Shown: positions 1-9,469, counted from the stretch's first letter. The stretch is 64,000 bases of DNA from JAJRQY01 sp965224435 (GCA_965224435.1 OZ245048.1:4030001-4094000), one strand, 5' to 3'. Numbers and translations are program-made. Notes: generated by a model from the sequence alone, not told the origin.

Positions 1-2
1 CC

Positions 3-260
3 TGGGAAGAAGAATCCTGCTGGGCCTTCACCGTGACCAAGACGTCAATTCCCTTCGCCAAGCGAATGCTGGAACAGATCGAGCTGACCTCACTCGAAAG
101 CACAGGCGGTAGCGCCGAGCAACCAGCGACGAGGGTTCGCTACCTCGGAGCGATCGAGCCTCACCCGTTGACCAGGCTGGTCTTTCCACTACTGGCAAGA
201 CAGCTCAAAGCAACCTGGCGCAAGTCCTTTGCCAACCTCGACAACCTGATCACCGCGTAG
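3..260 (+). CDS. SRPBCC (polyketide cyclase-like) protein, 3' end only
   Basis: The reading frame is open from the left edge, so the start lies outside the window. The visible C-terminal 85 residues run through a pattern typical of the SRPBCC/START-like fold: a beta strand with FTVTKTSIPFAKRM, a strand carrying ATRVRYLGAIEPHP, then the long final helix LVFPLLARQLKATWRKSF that covers the ligand cavity in this family. Function cannot be set beyond a possible small hydrophobic ligand binder. It ends 29 bases before the convergent ABC exporter gene. Confidence 0.6.
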   Translation, partial: WEEESCWAFTVTKTSIPFAKRMLEQIELTSLESTGGSAEQPATRVRYLGAIEPHPLTRLVFPLLARQLKATWRKSFANLDNLITA

Positions 261-288
261 CTCAAACGAGCGATTCAACCAAGCGACC

Positions 289-2022
289 CTAGACAAGCCG
301 ACCCTGTTCGAGCCGCAGGATCTGGTCTGCTCGTTCAAGGGCGACGGCTCGATGCGAGACAGCTAGAACCGTCATGCCTGCTGCTGCCAACTTTGACCAG
401 AGCTCAACCTCAGTCTCCACATCGAGCGCACTGGACAGGTCATCCAGAACAACCAATTCGGGCGAATGAACCAGGGCCCGTGCGGTAGCCAAGCGCTGAC
501 GCTGGCCACCGGACAAGCGGAGGCCACGGGGGCCGACCATTGTCTGAATGCCATCAGGCATGGCCTCCAGGTCATCGGCAATCGAAGCAAGGTTGAGGGC
601 ACCGGTGAAAGCATCATCATCTCGAGGACCGAGGGTGACGTTGTCTGCCAGTGAGTCCGAAACCAGCTGTGGGACCTGGGGAAGAAAAGCGGCGTTGGGC
701 GGGACAAAGAATGCGCCAGGATCGACAATGGTCTCACCATTCCAGATCAACTGGCCCGACTGATCAGTGTCCCAGGACAGCCCGAGCATGGCCCGAAGCA
801 GGGTGCTCTTGCCGCTCCCAATCGGACCGGTCACAACGGTGAACGAACCTCGCTTGAGGGTAAACGAGACATCTCTGACCCCAGCGCCGCTGGCATAGGT
901 CGCGCTGAAGTTGCGCAACTCCAAGGTGTCAAGTTTGACTCGGTCCGGTCGGGCAACCACCAGAGGGGGCACCCCGTCTCCTCGGCCGGAGCGGGCATCC
1001 ATTGGGATGTGGCGTGACAACACCGTGTTGGCCGGATCACCATCGGCAACCAGACGACTCATTCGATCGAAGGAAATGCCAGCCTGCTTATAGCGAGCAA
1101 GCAAGCGGCCAATCATGCGGGGCAAGAAATCCAGCCAGGAGAGGTAGGCCACAAACAAGGCCAGCTCACCCACACCGAACGCGCCGGAGACCAATGAGTT
1201 GGCACTCACCAGCAGTACAAGGCCAAGAGCGACGCCCGAAGCTCCCTTACTGGCGGCATAAACACCCTCATCCAACACCGCGTCTCGTACTGCTGTTGTC
1301 TCGCGGACTCGGACCAGTTTTTCCAGCCGGTTCATGACTGGGTCAACCGCACCGTTGACCTTGACCGTTGTTGCCCCCGACATCAGGTCACCAACCATAC
1401 GACTGACCTCCGAAGCCGCCTGTCGATCAGCACTGCGATAGGCCTTGATCTTGGTGTCCAGCGAGCGAACAACAAGGACCACGGCGGCCAACGGAAGAAC
1501 GACGATCAGGGCAGCTCGAGGATCAGCTGCCCCCAGAATCGTGCCCGCGATCAGAGCGAACAGGACCGCGCCCATCGTGTCCAATACTCCGTCGGCCAAC
1601 AGCACGACGTCGTGGGGATCATCGCGGAAGTAGGTGATGGCCTCACCCGATGAAGCGACGGGTCGGCCAGCGTCGCTGCCTCCACTGGACATCTGTGCTC
1701 GCAGCAGGTTGCCTCGAAGGATGGTCTCCATATGAGTCCAAGATCTTGTCCATTCGATGACACCGAAGTACAGGGTGACGATTCGTCCGATTTCCGACGC
1801 GGCGATGACGGCAGCCCAGACCAGAACCATGTTCAGGCTGCCTTCGGTGACCTTTCCGTCAACCCCAGTCCCATCCAGTTCCCGGAGGGCGGTGAAGCCC
1901 TTTCCAAAGGCCCAACCCGTGAGGGCCGGTGATACGAAGAAGAACAGGAACAATGTCCAGCCACGGACGAGACTGACTGGCTCGTGAACCATGGTGCGCC
2001 AAAGCCAGCGCCAAAGCATCAT
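289..2022 (-). CDS. ABC exporter half-transporter, degenerate-site subunit
   Basis: A 577-residue fused permease-ATPase of the exporter (ABCB-like) type: six predicted membrane helices in the first ~320 residues, then one nucleotide-binding domain. Visible motifs are Walker A GPIGSGKST, signature LSGGQRQRL, Walker B VVLDDLSSALD and H-loop SHRA. The residue after the Walker B aspartate, normally the catalytic glutamate, is aspartate. Its partner overlaps it by 4 bases upstream and has a normal LDEAT but a non-standard LSAGE signature. Together these make one weak and one strong ATP site, as in known heterodimeric exporters such as TM287/288. The substrate cannot be told from sequence; drug or lipid export is the family norm. 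Confidence 0.92.
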   Translation of the reverse strand: MMLWRWLWRTMVHEPVSLVRGWTLFLFFFVSPALTGWAFGKGFTALRELDGTGVDGKVTEGSLNMVLVWAAVIAASEIGRIVTLYFGVIEWTRSWTHMETILRGNLLRAQMSSGGSDAGRPVASSGEAITYFRDDPHDVVLLADGVLDTMGAVLFALIAGTILGAADPRAALIVVLPLAAVVLVVRSLDTKIKAYRSADRQAASEVSRMVGDLMSGATTVKVNGAVDPVMNRLEKLVRVRETTAVRDAVLDEGVYAASKGASGVALGLVLLVSANSLVSGAFGVGELALFVAYLSWLDFLPRMIGRLLARYKQAGISFDRMSRLVADGDPANTVLSRHIPMDARSGRGDGVPPLVVARPDRVKLDTLELRNFSATYASGAGVRDVSFTLKRGSFTVVTGPIGSGKSTLLRAMLGLSWDTDQSGQLIWNGETIVDPGAFFVPPNAAFLPQVPQLVSDSLADNVTLGPRDDDAFTGALNLASIADDLEAMPDGIQTMVGPRGLRLSGGQRQRLATARALVHSPELVVLDDLSSALDVETEVELWSKLAAAGMTVLAVSHRAVALERADQILRLEQGRLV

Positions 2023-3842
2023 GATGTCGAGCCTCCCGCTGGATTCTGTTTCTGGCTCGGACCAGTCGACTCCAGAGCGAGATCCAAGAGCTGGCGGAAC
2101 CGGCTGGTCCCTTCCCGCACCAGATCTTCCCGCTTGCCGAACTCACCGATGCCCCCGTGATCAAAGACCACAATGTCGTCGACAGTTTCCAAGGTTGAAA
2201 GACGGTGGGCAATGATGAGGGTCGTCCGCCCTTTTCGGAGGGCAGCGACGGCCTGATCAATACGGGCCTCGGTTTGTGGATCAACGCGGGCGGTTGCTTC
2301 GTCCAGCACAATCAGATCGGGTTGGCGTAACCAGACCCGAGCCAGTGCCAAGAGTTGCGCTTCACCAGCCGAAAGGCCCGTGCCTCCAGAGCCCAGTTGT
2401 CGGTGGATCCCGTCGCCTCCGATAGCGCTGTCGTCCCCCGTGCCTGCAAGCGACTCGAGGCCAACGCTCCGCAACGCATCCGCGACTGCTTCATCGGTTG
2501 GCACTGGGTCAAAGAGGGTGATGTTCTCCCTGATCGTTCCCGAGAACAGTTCCACTTCTTGGGGGATCAACGCCACTCGTTGTCGAAGCTCTGCCAGCGC
2601 AATGTCGCTGATCGGAACTCCACCTAAACAGATCGTGCCACTGGTGGCTTCGGTGATCCGCAATACGAGTCGCGAATAGGTGGTTTTTCCGCTGCCGGTT
2701 CGGCCAACAATGCCGACCGAGTGTCCGGCTTCAATGTCCAGATCAATATGGCTTAGAACCGGCTGCTCATCGCCATAGTCAAAGGAAACGTCACCGAAGG
2801 AGACAGCCAGAGCACCAGGCGGTGGGCTCGTGGTTCCAGCATCGGCGATCCCGGAACGAACCTGACGCAGTTCGACAACTCGGGTCATGGCACCATTGGC
2901 CTTCTGCACAATCTCCAGCTGGTCAATGACGTCTTCAACCGGCTTGGCAATGAGCTGGGTGTACTGGAACAACAAGAAGGCGGTGCCCAACGAGAGTGAG
3001 CCGCCCGAGACCAGGACTCCGGAGACGACAAGAGCAACGATGCCGCCTAAGGAGACGGTCCCCTGCACCTGGGCCCACATCTTCATGAATGCTCGTTCAC
3101 GTTCGACGCTGCCGTTGAGCACACCGCGGCTGTCTTCAACAAAGCGATGCATGACATAGTCGGCCGCCCCGTTGGCTCGCAGATCCTCCGATGCGGTGAG
3201 GTGTTCCTCAATACCTCCGTACAGCTTGGCCGTCAGGCTCATCTCCTTGGCGGCTTCATCCACCGATCGGCCTCGTGCCCGAAAGGTCATCATGATGGCC
3301 GCCGCCAGGTACAGGGCCATGCCTAAGCCGAGGCGCCACTCAGTGATGCTGAGGATCAGCAATGTGCCGCTCACGATGACGAGAGCGGCTAGGACTTTGG
3401 GAACGACTTTGGACAGGAAGTCCGATACCGCGGTCACATCGCCGTCGACTCGCTGGATCAACTCACCTGGGGTGTGCGAGCGATGAAATTCATGGTCGAG
3501 GGAGAGCACGTGACGAACGAGTTCGAGGCGGATCTGATTGGTGGTCTTCCACGCAGCAACCGCGGACAGTTGAGTTCCAATGACTGCCATGACTTGCACA
3601 ATGACGGCCACCACCAAGAACCACAGGGCAAGGCGACTGATTTCGCTGACCTCGGCACCCTCGATTGAGCGGTCAACGATTCGACCAATGATCAGAGGCC
3701 CGATCAGGTTGATGGCAGCTCCGACAGCGACGAAGAGTCCAAGGCCAAGCCAGCGCGAAAGGTCCGGGCGGATGAGATCCAGAAGCAACCGCCACCGTCC
3801 AACGTTCGCTACTTGGGTTGTCTCCCCCTCCATTTCAGACAC
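2019..3842 (-). CDS. ABC exporter half-transporter, catalytic-site subunit
   Basis: A 607-residue permease-ATPase fusion, first gene of a two-gene operon whose stop and next start overlap (2019-2022). The N-terminal ~330 residues hold six hydrophobic segments of the type 1 exporter fold. The nucleotide-binding domain shows Walker A GRTGSGKTT, Walker B LIVLDEATA with the catalytic glutamate, an altered signature LSAGEAQLL and H-loop IAHRL. The GTG at 3842 gives the longest frame; an ATG at 3833 is equally possible. It should pair with the downstream subunit to form one transporter. Confidence 0.92.
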   Translation of the reverse strand: MSEMEGETTQVANVGRWRLLLDLIRPDLSRWLGLGLFVAVGAAINLIGPLIIGRIVDRSIEGAEVSEISRLALWFLVVAVIVQVMAVIGTQLSAVAAWKTTNQIRLELVRHVLSLDHEFHRSHTPGELIQRVDGDVTAVSDFLSKVVPKVLAALVIVSGTLLILSITEWRLGLGMALYLAAAIMMTFRARGRSVDEAAKEMSLTAKLYGGIEEHLTASEDLRANGAADYVMHRFVEDSRGVLNGSVERERAFMKMWAQVQGTVSLGGIVALVVSGVLVSGGSLSLGTAFLLFQYTQLIAKPVEDVIDQLEIVQKANGAMTRVVELRQVRSGIADAGTTSPPPGALAVSFGDVSFDYGDEQPVLSHIDLDIEAGHSVGIVGRTGSGKTTYSRLVLRITEATSGTICLGGVPISDIALAELRQRVALIPQEVELFSGTIRENITLFDPVPTDEAVADALRSVGLESLAGTGDDSAIGGDGIHRQLGSGGTGLSAGEAQLLALARVWLRQPDLIVLDEATARVDPQTEARIDQAVAALRKGRTTLIIAHRLSTLETVDDIVVFDHGGIGEFGKREDLVREGTSRFRQLLDLALESTGPSQKQNPAGGSTS

Positions 3843-3953
3843 TTCGAAACCCTAATGCCCCGACCATGCCCACCCAAGTGAATAACTGTCACCTTCAACC
3901 TTGTGGCACAAATCATTGGCTACATGTCATTGACGCCACGGCGCAGAGGGTTG

Positions 3954-4985
3954 ATGCTGGACCCCATGTCTCACTTCTCGATCTGGTTCCTCGCTTTCCC
4001 CGAGATGCAAACACTGGACCTCACCGGACCATTCGAAGTCTTCAACACGGCGAATCTGATCCTCGACCACCACCAGAAAACCTCCGACCGCTACCAGCTT
4101 CAAGTCGTCTCTCGTCAAGAAACGGTCCGAACCAGCTCGGGCCTGGAGTTTTCAGCCTCACGACCCCCCTCGGGTCTTCCGTCACCAACATCTCCCCCAC
4201 ACACCTTGTTGCTGCCCGGAGGACCCGGAGTTCACCAGGCCCAATCCGAGCCCGAGCTTGTGACTTGGGTGCAATCCGTAGCCCGATCAACAAATCGGGT
4301 AGCTACCGTCTGCACGGGGGCATTCATAGCTGGGGGCGCTGGCCTGCTCACGGGCAAGCGGGTCGCCACTCATTGGGATCACTCCGACGAACTCCAACAG
4401 ACCTACCCCGAGGCGCTCGTCGATTCAGACGCCCTCTATGTCCGTGACGGTGACCTCTGGTCCTCTGCCGGTGTTACCGCCGGGGTCGATCTTGCCCTGG
4501 CGCTTGTCGAGGAGGACTTTGGAGTTGCTCTTGCTCAAGCGGTCGCTCGCCATCTTGTTGTTTTCCTCCGACGACCTGGCGGCCAGTCACAGTTCGCACC
4601 ACCGGTGTGGTGCGAACAGGCGGAGTCCCCACCCATCCGTCAAGCTCAGGAGTTCATCAACACTGACCCATCGGTCGACCTGTCGATACCGGTAATTGCC
4701 CGACACGTCGGTGTCTCTGCTCGGCACTTCAGCCGGCTCTTCCACCAAGAAGTTGGACAATCACCTGGCCGCTACGTCGAAGCGGTTCGTGTTGCTGCAG
4801 CTCGACATCACCTGGAGGGCTCAAGTTCGTCCATCGACCGCATTGCCTCGCTATGCGGCTTCACCAGCGCAGAGGTTCTTCGTCGGGCTTTCCACCGCCA
4901 AGTCGGTACCTCACCCGACGCATATCGAAAGCATCACTCAGTGAAAAACCTAGACCAGCTGCAACATTCACGGCCGACGAATTAG
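3954..4985 (+). CDS. GlxA-family AraC-type transcriptional regulator
   Basis: N-terminal ~190 residues form a DJ-1/PfpI domain (LDLTGPFEVFN at the start, VCTGAFIAGGAGLLTGKR with the nucleophile-elbow cysteine, THWDH after it). The C-terminal ~110 residues are an AraC/XylS double helix-turn-helix (ISVIARHVGVSARHFSRLF-like first unit, SIDRIASLCGFTSAEVLRR second unit). This matches GlxA-type activators, in which the DJ-1 domain senses an unknown small molecule. The start is uncertain: ATG 3954 has GAGG just upstream, and ATG 3966 and GTG 3903 are alternatives. It lies directly before another DJ-1/PfpI gene, a likely target or partner. Confidence 0.88.
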   Translation: MLDPMSHFSIWFLAFPEMQTLDLTGPFEVFNTANLILDHHQKTSDRYQLQVVSRQETVRTSSGLEFSASRPPSGLPSPTSPPHTLLLPGGPGVHQAQSEPELVTWVQSVARSTNRVATVCTGAFIAGGAGLLTGKRVATHWDHSDELQQTYPEALVDSDALYVRDGDLWSSAGVTAGVDLALALVEEDFGVALAQAVARHLVVFLRRPGGQSQFAPPVWCEQAESPPIRQAQEFINTDPSVDLSIPVIARHVGVSARHFSRLFHQEVGQSPGRYVEAVRVAAARHHLEGSSSSIDRIASLCGFTSAEVLRRAFHRQVGTSPDAYRKHHSVKNLDQLQHSRPTN

Positions 4986-5037
4986 CGCCCGAGACCCAAA
5001 CACAATCAAGACTACGCCAACCGAAAAAGTGAGCACA

Positions 5038-5676
5038 ATGCAGATTGCCATCCCCCTATTTCACGATGTCACCTACCTCGACGCCGTGGGGCCCTATGAG
5101 GTTCTTCGTCAAATACCCGATGCCAAGGTGGTGTTCGTCGGCCACGAGCAGCAGGTGGTTCGCACTGGAAACGGCGACATGGGTGTGATGGTCGACGCCA
5201 CATTCAGTGATGTACCCTCCCCCGAGGTAGTGGTTGTTCCCGGCGGATTTGGGACCCGCGCGTTGATCGATGAGGACAACCATCCACTGGTGGAGTGGGT
5301 CAAGCAATCTCATCTGACCTCCCGCTTCACAACCTCAGTTTGCTCCGGTGCGTTGGTATTGGCCAAGGCTGGCATGCTGGATGGTCTAACGGCGACCACC
5401 CACTGGGGGGCCTACGACGTTCTGGAACGCATGGGAGCGAAGCCGAGCAATAGTCGCGTGGTCGAGCATCTGGATCATCGGATCATCACTGCCGCCGGAG
5501 TTTCCTCAGGCATTGATATGGCCCTTCGCTTGACTGAATTGTTGGCCGACCGGATTACCGCCGAGGCAAGCCAGCTGATGATTGAGTATGACCCTCAGCC
5601 ACCCTTCGACGCTGGCAGCGTTGACAAGGCCGGGCCCGAAGTCATGGCGCGCCTGGTCCAGATGCATAGGACGTAG
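5038..5676 (+). CDS. DJ-1/PfpI family protein (isonitrile hydratase-like)
   Basis: About 212 residues of a single DJ-1/PfpI domain. It opens with IPLFHDVTYLDAVGPYEVL, has SVCSGALVLAKAGMLDG around the conserved nucleophile cysteine, and TTHWGAYDVL and AAGVSSGIDMAL further on. These are the hallmarks of the GlxA/InhA-type branch, in which isonitrile hydratase is the characterised enzyme; the actual substrate here is unknown. The start is ATG 5038 or GTG 5029. It follows the GlxA-type regulator by ~50 bases on the same strand, so co-regulation is likely. Confidence 0.85.
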   Translation: MQIAIPLFHDVTYLDAVGPYEVLRQIPDAKVVFVGHEQQVVRTGNGDMGVMVDATFSDVPSPEVVVVPGGFGTRALIDEDNHPLVEWVKQSHLTSRFTTSVCSGALVLAKAGMLDGLTATTHWGAYDVLERMGAKPSNSRVVEHLDHRIITAAGVSSGIDMALRLTELLADRITAEASQLMIEYDPQPPFDAGSVDKAGPEVMARLVQMHRT

Positions 5677-5733
5677 ATCGATCGACCGGAACCGACGACT
5701 GCGTACACGCTCTCGCTGGTACTTTTGGTAGTT

Positions 5734-6240
5734 GTGAACCAGCCCATTGATGTCGCGAACCTTCCGCAATTACACGACAGCGACTTCGTTGGTGTCAGCC
5801 CCGACTACCTCAAGATGGCCGCCATCCCGTTTCGGGTACTGCAAGCCGTGATCATCGCCGCAACGGTCGTTGCTGCCATTCTTCTCAGTCCATGGCTCAT
5901 CCTGGTCGGACTGGTGATGGTGGCCCTGGTCCAACTCGTTCCGTTCTTTCGTCGATTGGCCTACCCCTATCTCGGGTATCTGGCCAGAGAACATGATTTC
6001 TCGGTCCGGTACGGACTCATCAATCGAACCGTCACCACCATCCCGTTCAAGAGGATCCAAAACTCTGTAGTCAACCAAGGGCCACTGGAGCGACGCTTCG
6101 GCCTGTCAACACTACGAATCTCCTCGGCTGGCGGATCGTTGTCCATCCCTGGAATGCCGTTCGAAGACGCATCTCGACTCCGAGCCTTTGTGGCCATGAA
6201 TGCCTCTCTCTTGGTCGAGGACGACGCTGATGGAGCTTGA
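5734..6240 (+). CDS. Bacterial PH-domain membrane protein (YdbS-like)
   Basis: About 168 residues. Two hydrophobic helices (near residues 30-75) are followed by one bPH2-type domain with the YGLINRTVTTIPFKRIQNSV core found in the YdbS/YdbT family. I choose GTG 5734: a TACTTT -10-like hexamer at 5720-5725 would start the transcript almost at this codon, as in leaderless actinobacterial mRNAs. The next gene, with three more such domains, overlaps its end. In Bacillus, paired YdbS/YdbT proteins are membrane proteins linked to resistance to certain bacteriocins; the role here is inferred only from that family. Confidence 0.85.
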   Translation: MNQPIDVANLPQLHDSDFVGVSPDYLKMAAIPFRVLQAVIIAATVVAAILLSPWLILVGLVMVALVQLVPFFRRLAYPYLGYLAREHDFSVRYGLINRTVTTIPFKRIQNSVVNQGPLERRFGLSTLRISSAGGSLSIPGMPFEDASRLRAFVAMNASLLVEDDADGA

Positions 6241-7858
6241 TCACAGTGAGGACCTCGTCCTTCTTCGCGAGCCAGCAAGACAGTCTCCGGTTGCGGTCGG
6301 CGAGTGGATTCTTGCTCGTTTGCGAGGAATCGGCGCCATCAACGTGGTCATCGCTCTCGGCGTAATACTCAGCGGCCAGGTCCCAGGCTGGGTGCTGGGG
6401 ATCGCTCCTCTGGTTGCTGTTCTTGTCATCGCCATGGGGATTGCGTCGTGGTGGCGTCTGACCTTTCGGGCCACAACCGAAGAATTGATCGTCACTCGGG
6501 GGGTCTTCTCCCGGGAAACCATGGTGATTCCGTTCTCGAAAGTGCAGAGCGTGAGCATCGAGGAAGGCCTGCTCCAGCGCCTCTTTGGCCTGGTGTCGGC
6601 TTCGATCGATACTGCGGGCTCAGCCCTCGTCGAGTTCTCCATTCATGGGATCCGGCAAGAACAAGCGGAGGCCCTCCGACGATTGGCTTCACAAGCTCAT
6701 CGGTCAGCAAGCTCACAACCAGACTCACCATCTGGTTCACCCTCGACGTTGGCCCCACCATCTGATCCCGCAATCGACGGACTCAGCCCACCAACGGGAC
6801 CGGCACCCAGCATCGAGCACCCGGTTGAACAGCGAACCGCTGCACTAGCTGAAACCGTGGTGCTGGCCAAGCGAACACCAAAGGAGTTGATGCTGATCGG
6901 CATGCTGGGGAATCCATTTGGTGGCTTGGCTCTGTTGGGAGCACTACTCATCTTTGCCGACGATCTGATCGAGCTGGTCGGAGACCGGCTACCGGAGGTC
7001 GATGGCTCCGCAATCCAACCCTCCACCACCATCGCGGTGATGGTCTTGGCAGTGGCAGTAACAGTCTTTCTACTGTCCTGGATAGCGATTGGACTGAGGA
7101 CTGTGGTGGTGGATTGGGACCTGGAGCTGTCCTCAACTGATCAAGGACTCAGTGTGCATGCGGGCTTACTCAAGCGCCGCTCACAGTCCAGCCATCTCAA
7201 CAAGGTGCAGTCCATCGAGGTTACCCATGGACCACTTTTGCGCTTGGTTGGTTTCTGCCGCTTGCGGCTCCGCACTATTGGTAGCGGAGACCTGGTGATT
7301 CCCGGAGTCTCCGCTGGCGAACTGGCTGCAGTCCGCCAGCAAGTCTCGCTTCCCTTTGACGCTGAAATCGACCGCGGGATTTCGCGACATCTCGTTTTTC
7401 AGCGCATCCGTTTGGCCCTCTATCTGGCTGTACCAGCGGGTGTTGCTACAGCTTTTCTGAATTTCCGAGTTGCCTTGCTCTGGCTTGTCCTGCCTCTCTT
7501 TGTGGCTTTCAGGGCATTCCTCTTTCACCGAAGTTTTCGCTGGGATATGGCCGACGGAATCATCTCTCGTCGAAGCGGCAATTTCTTCATCGCCGAGATC
7601 GGCATGTCGGTTGGCAAGACCCAGAAAGTCGAGGTCAGTCAAAGCTTCTATCAACGAAAGCGTGCCCTCTCCTCCATTAGTATTTCCAACGCCGAGGCTT
7701 CTGTACACATCCCCATGCTCGCCTTAGATGAGTCGCAGGCGCTCCGAGACGTTCTTCTAGCCGAGCGGTCCCCGATCGATTTCCAGGCTGCCGTCTGGCG
7801 GGGCGCTACGCCAGGGGATCCAGGCGACGCTGTCCTCGGAACACCTGAGCCCAGGTAG
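6230..7858 (+). CDS. Bacterial PH-domain membrane protein (YdbT-like), three domains
   Basis: About 542 residues from ATG 6230, which sits inside the last codons of the previous gene. Three bPH2 modules can be seen, each preceded by a pair of membrane helices. Their cores read ATTEELIVTRGVFSRETMVI (first), DWDLELSSTDQGLSVHAG (second) and DGIISRRSGNFFIAEIG (third), and each carries the V(P/E)xxKVQSVxxxxxx(L/F) pattern. A 90-residue hydrophilic, proline- and serine-rich linker separates modules one and two. The two-gene arrangement matches YdbS-YdbT pairs. Likely a membrane-associated scaffold; no enzymatic motif seen. Confidence 0.85.
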   Translation: MELDHSEDLVLLREPARQSPVAVGEWILARLRGIGAINVVIALGVILSGQVPGWVLGIAPLVAVLVIAMGIASWWRLTFRATTEELIVTRGVFSRETMVIPFSKVQSVSIEEGLLQRLFGLVSASIDTAGSALVEFSIHGIRQEQAEALRRLASQAHRSASSQPDSPSGSPSTLAPPSDPAIDGLSPPTGPAPSIEHPVEQRTAALAETVVLAKRTPKELMLIGMLGNPFGGLALLGALLIFADDLIELVGDRLPEVDGSAIQPSTTIAVMVLAVAVTVFLLSWIAIGLRTVVVDWDLELSSTDQGLSVHAGLLKRRSQSSHLNKVQSIEVTHGPLLRLVGFCRLRLRTIGSGDLVIPGVSAGELAAVRQQVSLPFDAEIDRGISRHLVFQRIRLALYLAVPAGVATAFLNFRVALLWLVLPLFVAFRAFLFHRSFRWDMADGIISRRSGNFFIAEIGMSVGKTQKVEVSQSFYQRKRALSSISISNAEASVHIPMLALDESQALRDVLLAERSPIDFQAAVWRGATPGDPGDAVLGTPEPR

Positions 7859-7924
7859 CAATCACCGCTGGCTGGTGACCCGAGAAAATAACCCCCGTTC
7901 GGGATCTCATCAGGCCCAAACCAC

Positions 7925-8689
7925 TTAGCACGACTGTGCTACCAGATGAACCTGTGAGGCCATCCAGCGGTAGGGATCTCGGCTGCCTGCTTGTTCCTCG
8001 GCATCCAACAAGGCCGGGAGGTCATCGGCCTCTTCAATCGTCATTGAGTTTGGGATGCCGTCGTTGAAGACTCGGACCCCGTACCACTGTGAAGTCTCGA
8101 AGCCGCATTCACTCAGAGTTGCCTCGATGTCTTCGAGCCGGTCAGCACGGGCTTTGACCCCGAGGCCGTTCACGTAGGTGTCGGCGTCAAAGGCCTTCAT
8201 CGCTCGGGACCACTGGCGACGAAGCCCCGGGCGCATGGCCAAGGCATGAGCGTTGCGGAACGTGAGGGATAAGAACCCACCGGGTGCGACTCGTCGACAG
8301 AGTGAGGCGACAAAGTCATCTCGATCTTCAACGTACATCAAGACTCCGTGAGCGCAGACAACATCAAAGCTGTCCGGCGCCGGATGAAACAACATCGAAT
8401 CCAAGTCTCGAAGATCGCCTTCTCTCAGGTCGATGAGCAAGCCTCGATCTGCTGCATCCGTTCGGCAGAGATCCAATAGGGCGATCGAACGGTCCAACCC
8501 GGTGACTCGGTGGCCTTGCTCAACCAGTCGTAGGGCTTGAGTCCCTTGACCACAGCCAACATCAAGGATTGAACTACCTGGTTGCACATGTTCGTTGAGT
8601 TGGCGGGTGATGAGTTCTTGTCGAATCACGTTGCGCAAGTTTCCTAAGCCCGCAATCCAGTTCTCTTCCCCTGTCTCAAAACTCGTCAC
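7925..8689 (-). CDS. Class I SAM-dependent methyltransferase
   Basis: 254 residues with a clear Rossmann-type methyltransferase core. Motif I is ILDVGCGQGTQALRLVEQGH near residue 40, followed by the acidic VTGLDRS at the end of strand two. Motif II/III is DVVCAHGVLMYVEDRD, then APGGFLSLTFRN. The closest general type is the CmoA/UbiE-like class that includes tRNA and small-molecule methyltransferases; the substrate cannot be read. The start is GTG. It is the last gene of the minus-strand run that begins with HigBA. Confidence 0.85.
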   Translation of the reverse strand: MTSFETGEENWIAGLGNLRNVIRQELITRQLNEHVQPGSSILDVGCGQGTQALRLVEQGHRVTGLDRSIALLDLCRTDAADRGLLIDLREGDLRDLDSMLFHPAPDSFDVVCAHGVLMYVEDRDDFVASLCRRVAPGGFLSLTFRNAHALAMRPGLRRQWSRAMKAFDADTYVNGLGVKARADRLEDIEATLSECGFETSQWYGVRVFNDGIPNSMTIEEADDLPALLDAEEQAGSRDPYRWMASQVHLVAQSC

Positions 8690-8727
8690 TGACCATGCCT
8701 TCCGAGCCCTATTCGCCGATGGGGTAC

Positions 8728-9063
8728 TCAGGTTTGGGCCAGGGCCTTCAGGGTGACTTTCTGATCATCAAAGACGGCTACCAACTCCAACCGTCCACCC
8801 AAGCTTTCAACGACTGCCGATATCGTCGAGACGAGGTTGTCACCACTGTTTTCCATGGCCGAGATTGTTGACTGCGCACTATCCATTCGCTGGGCCAGCT
8901 CAATTTGGGTCAACCCACGGGTCTTTCGGAGTTCGGCCAGAGTGAATTCGATCTGTTCGACCATTGACTCGGCCTTCAGCGCGCCGATCTCCGCCCGATC
9001 TTGCGCGGTTAGCTCGCCCATGGTCTCATCGACCAAATCTTTGAATTTGTAGTAGACCATCAT
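8728..9063 (-). CDS. higA: HigA-like antitoxin (XRE family helix-turn-helix)
   Basis: 111 residues with a central Cro/C1-type helix-turn-helix: RKTRGLTQIELAQRMDSAQS then TISAMENSGDNLVSTISAVV. The short hydrophilic N-terminus is compatible with toxin binding. It follows the toxin gene by 6 bases, and the toxin-first order is typical of HigBA modules. It is expected to neutralise the RNase toxin and repress the operon by binding the dyad at 9449-9469. Confidence 0.88.
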   Translation of the reverse strand: MMVYYKFKDLVDETMGELTAQDRAEIGALKAESMVEQIEFTLAELRKTRGLTQIELAQRMDSAQSTISAMENSGDNLVSTISAVVESLGGRLELVAVFDDQKVTLKALAQT

Positions 9064-9069
9064 GTTCCT

Positions 9070-9438
9070 TCAGTCATTCATGAGCCCTTCGGCTCTGATG
9101 TCATCCAAATAGACTTCGTAGAGAAAGTCTGCTCGGGGAATCGCCATCCGATACCAACGACTCCAATCCCCTTCCTTGTTCCCGCCAATTAGCAAAACAA
9201 TTTGCCGGATCGGATCGAACACGAACAGCACCCTCAGAAACTTGCCAACACCAGCCGGACGAAGTTCTTTCATGTTGTGGTTCACAGACATCTTGATCCT
9301 GTCCACTCGCGGGCGACCGAGTGTTGGACCAACTGACGCAAGCTCTTCAACCGCAGCAACGACTGCTTTGCGTTCCTTTGCCGACAAGCTGGTGAACCAG
9401 AACCTGAAGTCATCGGTGACATTTACCTCCCACATCAA
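9070..9438 (-). CDS. higB: HigB-like toxin (RelE/ParE superfamily)
   Basis: 122 residues of the phage Gp49/HigB-like branch of RelE toxins, which cut mRNA on the ribosome. Visible features are the N-terminal VTDDFRFWFTSLSAKERKAV helix, the strand LGRPRVDRI, the core NMKELRP with the conserved basic residues, and FLRVLFVFDPIRQIVLLIGGNK. It is located directly upstream of a HigA-type antitoxin. Activity is inferred from family membership. Confidence 0.88.
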   Translation of the reverse strand: MMWEVNVTDDFRFWFTSLSAKERKAVVAAVEELASVGPTLGRPRVDRIKMSVNHNMKELRPAGVGKFLRVLFVFDPIRQIVLLIGGNKEGDWSRWYRMAIPRADFLYEVYLDDIRAEGLMND

Positions 9439-9448
9439 GAGCCTACCG

Positions 9449-9469
9449 TTGAAACGATTATCGAGTCAA
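9449..9469. promoter_or_regulatory. Dyad operator candidate upstream of higBA
   Basis: A 21-base near-perfect dyad centred on T9459: TTGA, two bases, CGAT, one base, ATCG, two bases, TCAA. It begins 11 bases upstream of the toxin start codon on the minus strand. The position and symmetry fit an autoregulatory site for the HigA helix-turn-helix. Binding itself is inference. Confidence 0.5.
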
